Under the pieces are notes generated by a model. It saw only the letters and a program-made list of their open reading frames with translations, made no database searches and was not told the DNA's origin. The translations under genes were made by a program, and so were the position numbers. Below are positions 19,039 to 22,652 of a stretch of DNA of 22,652 bases, in pieces (position 1 is the stretch's first letter; every line of letters starts with the position of its first letter). The stretch comes from Conidiobolus incongruus B7586 (taxonomy: Eukaryota > Entomophthoromycota > Entomophthoromycetes > Entomophthorales > Conidiobolaceae), in NCBI GenBank assembly GCA_000697335.1, contig JNEM01011148.1, positions 1-22,652 on the forward strand, read 5' to 3'.

Positions 19039-20580
19039 CTAAATTTGGACAACCTTCTTGATCAAAGATTTCAAACTTTCAACATCTGGGCTTTCCAATT
19101 TGTGCTTCTTTCTAGGAAGATCAGGGTTCATCCAATTTCTGAAAGGTTGAGGTAAGTAATCTGAGCCCATCTTAGTATCGAAGTCGAATAATGGATTCCC
19201 TTGAGCTTGTTGCTCAGGTGAAAGGGCTAATATCAAAGCCTCACTGAATTTGGCGGGATGGGCGGTTCCGACACAAATAAAGTGTGTAGGTTGGCCAGAA
19301 GGATAAAGTTCTGCAGCTTTGACACCAACGGCAGTATGAGGATCTAATAAATATCTAGGTTTGACTTCATTATAGTATTTTTGAATAGTGGAGATAATGG
19401 TATTGTCGTCAACACGATAGGAGTCAAACCATGTACGAGCAGTTTCCAAAAGTTGAGCATCGATAGAAAATTCATAAGTGCTTCTGAATTGTTCCATCCA
19501 AGTGTTTACTTGCTTACAAGCAGCATCAGGCTGTTGGGTTTGAGTATAGGCTAAATACCATAAAAATCTTTCAAAATTACTGCTGACCAAGATGTCCATA
19601 GCGGGACTGTGAGTAGCCTTGGCAACACCAGATGAATCTCTCTTGTAACTACCTTGAGTAAAAAATTTGTAAAGAATGTCATTTTCGTTGGTGGCAACGA
19701 TAAGTTTTTCAATATTTAAGCCCATACGTTTAGCGTAGTAACCTGCCAAGATGTCACCAAAGTTTCCAGTGGGTACTGAGAAAATGATGTGATCTTGAAC
19801 ACCTTGCTTTCTGAGCTGGAAGTAGGAATAAAAGTAGTAGCTAATTTGAGCGAGAATTCTGGCCCAGTTAATGGAGTTAACGGCACCCAATTGGTAGTCT
19901 TTCTTGAATTGAGCATCTCCAAAGGCTTGTTTAACTAAATTTTGACAATCATCAAAGGCACCTTCAATACTAATGTTGTGAACGTTGTCATCCATCACTT
20001 GGGTCATTTGGGCTTCTTGCAATTTGCTCACTCTACCTTCAGGATGTAGCATAAAAACTTGTACGTTTTGCTTACCACGGAGACCGTAAATAGCAGCACC
20101 ACCGGTATCACCACTTGTAGCACCAACTACAGTGACTTTGTATTCCTTATTCTCACTCTTTTGATTTTTTCTAATCAAGAAAAATTCAAATAAATTACCT
20201 AAAAATTGGAGAGCTACATCCTTGAATGCGTAAGTTGGACCATGGAATAACTCTAAACAATGAAGTGATTTGCTATCTTGAGTATCAGCTAACTTCACGG
20301 TTGGGACAATATCTGGATGGCTGAAAGTACTAAAACTTTTATCGACTAATTGAGATAATTCTTCATCACTGATTTCTGAAGGGTCAATGAACTTTCTAAA
20401 TAACTTCTTACAAAGCTCTTGGAAGGATAGAGATTCCCAGCTCTTTAAAGTTTCGCTGTTGATTTGAGGGATCTGTTCAGGAATGTAGAGACCACCATCA
20501 GGGGCTAAACCAGTTAACACGGTGTCTTCAAAATTTAATAAGTTAGATGGCTCGTAGGTGCGAGTAGAATGATATCTCAT
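19039..20580 (-). CDS. THR4: Threonine synthase
   Basis: The product is 513 aa in one exon, close to the 514 aa of the yeast enzyme. It converts O-phosphohomoserine to threonine and phosphate, the last step of threonine synthesis, using pyridoxal phosphate in the cytosol. Residues 1-80 form the fungal/bacterial N-terminal domain (MRYHSTRTYE, APDGGLYIPEQIP). The PLP lysine is K120 in FHGPTYAFKDVALQFLG. The phosphate-binding region is GATSGDTG (153-160), and SVPTGNFGDILAG (268-280) and HSPAMDILVSSNFERF (about 325-341) are further family signatures. Near the C-terminus, FICVGTAHPAKF matches the conserved TAHPAKF segment. Every expected motif is present and the frame is clean. Codon use is more balanced than in flanking DNA. 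A Gcn4-type palindrome lies 132 bases upstream, fitting general amino-acid control. Confidence 0.98.
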   Translation of the reverse strand: MRYHSTRTYEPSNLLNFEDTVLTGLAPDGGLYIPEQIPQINSETLKSWESLSFQELCKKLFRKFIDPSEISDEELSQLVDKSFSTFSHPDIVPTVKLADTQDSKSLHCLELFHGPTYAFKDVALQFLGNLFEFFLIRKNQKSENKEYKVTVVGATSGDTGGAAIYGLRGKQNVQVFMLHPEGRVSKLQEAQMTQVMDDNVHNISIEGAFDDCQNLVKQAFGDAQFKKDYQLGAVNSINWARILAQISYYFYSYFQLRKQGVQDHIIFSVPTGNFGDILAGYYAKRMGLNIEKLIVATNENDILYKFFTQGSYKRDSSGVAKATHSPAMDILVSSNFERFLWYLAYTQTQQPDAACKQVNTWMEQFRSTYEFSIDAQLLETARTWFDSYRVDDNTIISTIQKYYNEVKPRYLLDPHTAVGVKAAELYPSGQPTHFICVGTAHPAKFSEALILALSPEQQAQGNPLFDFDTKMGSDYLPQPFRNWMNPDLPRKKHKLESPDVESLKSLIKKVVQI

Positions 20581-20711
20581 ATTTTAATCGATTTATTAAT
20601 ATTATAGATCTTGAAAGGGAGAACTATTATTTAAATATTATTTTGATTTAAATATCAAGACCATGGGATCAATACTTTAATACCCTTTTTGCGAATTGTG
20701 GATTCAAAAAA

Positions 20712-20720
20712 ATGAGTCAT
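20712..20720. promoter_or_regulatory. Gcn4/Cpc1 binding site upstream of THR4
   Basis: ATGAGTCAT is the exact palindromic consensus of Gcn4-type bZIP activators, which raise amino-acid synthesis genes during starvation. It lies 132 bases upstream of the threonine synthase ATG, a normal position. The sequence match is certain; binding is inferred from the known regulation of THR4-type genes. Confidence 0.75.
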
Positions 20721-21094
20721 AATTGATCAAAATCTACTTTTTAGGTAATTTTTTAGGAATGGATTTGAAAGAGATTTCAGAGATAATGTTTTTAGATATT
20801 TTACTTTGAGAAGTAATGATACACTAATTACTATTTTTGATCAATGACCATGTACATTTTAATAGTTAACTATGAGACTTAACGGATATAATAATCCACT
20901 CGTAATAATAAGAGGTCTGGATCATCCAAAGTTTGGCTAAATTATAATATATCTCACCAGTTTAATTTCCTAGAATTAAAATTTTAAAATTATTTACAGA
21001 TACTATAGATCAATTTTTAATATATAAAACATCTTGAATATAATCCAAGTGTTTTGACAAGTTCAGGGCATTATCAAACTGAGGTTACATACAT

Positions 21095-21306
21095 TTACAT
21101 GATTTCTAAATTAGAAGAATATATTTTCCCATCATATAAATCGGATTTAGATTGATTAAGAAAGATGTAACCATATGCCCTTGAGAAATGATTAAACGGT
21201 CTTATCATTACTTTGAGCTACTTACTGTAGAGACAGAAAATAACTTTCCTTTAGATAAACTGCAAATATAATCACACTCGGTGACAATGCAATCAATATT
21301 ATTTAT
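21095..21306 (-). pseudogene. Relic, possibly of an RCC1-type repeat protein
   Basis: Two adjoining frames look coding. At 21208-21306 the translation contains IDCIVTECDYICSLSKGKLF followed by SVST, whose Cys-x(n)-Leu-x-x-Gly-x-Leu-Phe-Ser spacing resembles an RCC1 beta-propeller repeat; it runs into GTAAGT, a perfect intron donor, before TAA. At 21095-21208 a frame with its own ATG reads MIRPFNHFSRAYGYIFLNQS and on to DLYDGKIYSSNLEIM. A possible intron (about 46 nt, GTAAGT...CTCAAG) lies between, though its ends do not join the two frames cleanly. The DNA here is visibly less AT-biased than around it. Probably the remains of one gene; the RCC1 reading is weak. Confidence 0.32.
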
Positions 21307-21320
21307 TTATTATTAATACT

Positions 21321-21357
21321 ATTAATTAATCAATTAATCAATTATTCAATTAATCAA
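21321..21357. repeat. Tandem AATTAATC octamer repeat
   Basis: Three to four imperfect copies of an AATTAATC unit in tandem within non-coding DNA. Simple repeat. Confidence 0.65.
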
Positions 21358-22025
21358 GTGAATTATATAAGTTGCTAAAATATATTTGAGAAAAAATAGT
21401 GAATGATTATAATTTGTATTGAAAAAAATATTTTGATTTACTTTGACTAAAATATGAGCATATTATTATATTTTTGATATATTTAAATTAATTATAATGA
21501 TAACAGACAAAAAATAAAATATGGAAAATATATAAATTATCTGCTATTTATTTGTTACAACAAATTGGTGTAATTAATTATTTGATTTATAAATTAATTC
21601 AAATTTGATACGTTGCTCAATTGTAAATGAATATTAAAATATATTTTGTCTCATAATATTAAAGTATTTTCTGTCAAGATTAAAGTTTATTGGAAATAAC
21701 CTTAAAATTAATTCAGGAACGAAGACACCCTACCTACCCTTTATTTAGGGCCTCGGCTTTGGTATATTTTTTATCAAAATTTATTTAAACTAAGTTTAAA
21801 TAATTTCATCCATATCCAATCTTATAAAATGATTTTATAATATGGAAAAAATTGATTAAAAATTTCAAATTAATTTTTCAATATCATGGTAAATTTGAAA
21901 TTTCATTTTAAAACCGAAACAATTTTATATCGAATATATATATACATTATATAAAATATTCTAATACTATTAATACAGTTACCATCAAAAGGACTAATAT
22001 TCGAACCAAATATCAATTAATCTTT

Positions 22026-22229
22026 TCAATTTTTGTAGCGCTTACAATTAATCCAAAATTGATTAAATTTGATAACCCTTATCCAAGCCTTGTATGGAGT
22101 CCAAAGATCCCGGGGGTAAGCTCTGGCACCGATCCTGGAAGATTGACTTGATTGAATATTAGCTAGCAAAGGAATATATTTCTTATTGTATTGGCATCTT
22201 ATAACATCCTCCCATAATATTAAGGACAT
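22026..22229 (-). pseudogene. Unrecognised 67-codon frame, gene fragment
   Basis: The frame begins at ATG 22229 and is open upstream for seven more codons (EYIKLELKKFR side) to a TAG. It reads MSLILWEDVIRCQYNKKYIP, then LLANIQSSQSSRIGARAYPR, then DLWTPYKAWIRVIKFNQFWI. The central DNA (about 22080-22140) is much richer in G and C than its surroundings, and the protein uses Trp, Cys, Arg, Gly and Pro freely, so this is very likely real or recently real coding sequence. The C-terminal 15 residues look less natural. No domain is recognised, no partner exon is evident, and it may be the end of a gene that once ran upstream. It could also be a small functional gene. Confidence 0.4.
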
Positions 22230-22652
22230 TCGGAATTTTTTTAATTCAAGCTTTATATATTCCTATATTTCATATACTTTAATTATTTCATAATAACCCA
22301 AAATAGTTGCCTTATTCCAAAGAATATCTTATTGCCTTTGATAAGCTTTGTTTAAACCTGTAATGTGAAAATTTTAATATTGAGTTAATATTTTATTTCA
22401 AATGTCTATGAATATTTATTTATTATATGTTGAATATTAAATCCAAAAGATAATAACAAATTAGCTCAGAATTCAAAAAATAAGAAGTTTTTTAATTTTT
22501 GCTTTTTTAGTTATATTATTAATTTTAAAAAATATATACTCAATAAAAAATAAAATATATACAATTAATATTACTTTGTAATTTAAATAATGGGAATTTT
22601 TTGCGATTGAAAAAAAATAAACATTTTAATATATACAAAGTAAAAATAAATA

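Larger units (their letters stand above)
20581..22652. other. AT-rich flank with THR4 promoter and coding relics
   Basis: The first 250 bases hold the THR4 promoter. Beyond, the DNA is A/T-rich with minus-strand coding-like patches at 21095-21306 and 22026-22229 and a repeat at 21321-21357. A less AT-rich patch at about 21720-21760 includes CCCT-TTATTT-AGGG, a weak hairpin of unknown meaning. No intact gene and no telomere repeat is visible up to the window end. Confidence 0.55.

Noticed and set aside
21720-21760. CCCTACCTACCC patch as telomere or transposon end
   Set aside because: Units are irregular, no further copies or target duplication were seen, and the hairpin arm is only four bases.

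Overview
The window looks like nuclear DNA of an AT-rich, early-diverging filamentous fungus. Intergenic DNA is extremely A/T-rich, genes carry short GT-AG introns of about 51-64 nt, and two genes are fungal hallmarks: a mitochondrial MGM101 nucleoid protein and a secreted M36 fungalysin. From remembered family content, an entomophthoroid fungus such as Conidiobolus would fit, but that is inference and no search was run. No mobile element, viral fossil, tRNA, rRNA or CRISPR array was recognised.

Layout. 1-1626 is AT-rich DNA with one possible repeat-protein relic. 1627-3390 (-) is an intact single-pass membrane protein with a kelch-type ectodomain. 3673-4472 (+) holds pieces of a decayed membrane-protein gene. 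5209-6879 (-) is a nearly full-length but broken second copy of the kelch gene. 6880-11127 is a long desert with coding relics, including a patch resembling a rhodopsin-type receptor. 11128-13140 (+) is an intact fungalysin. 13274-14248 (-) is a three-exon gene that reads as the telomere-capping protein Stn1. 14499-15593 (+) is divergent from it and encodes a four-span membrane protein with the topology of the cell-fusion protein Prm1. 15941-16938 (-) is a decayed ankyrin-BTB gene. 17219-18062 (-) is three-exon MGM101. 19039-20580 (-) is threonine synthase (THR4) with a perfect Gcn4-type palindrome upstream. 20581-22652 is AT-rich DNA with two more coding relics.

The genes do not form a pathway. 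Housekeeping genes (threonine synthesis, mitochondrial DNA maintenance, telomere capping) sit beside secreted or surface proteins (fungalysin, kelch protein, Prm1-like protein). The AT-rich gaps are a gene graveyard: at least five places keep in-frame protein-like sequence between stops, which suggests rapid turnover of surface-receptor and repeat-protein families.

The most informative results come from splicing by eye. STN1 and MGM101 become convincing only after their introns are removed, and the ankyrin-BTB pseudogene shows a probable GT-to-AT loss at one donor site plus in-frame stops. No wholly new system was demonstrated. The best candidates for follow-up are the divergent Stn1/Prm1-like pair, the kelch gene with its broken copy, and the matching Gcn4 palindromes.
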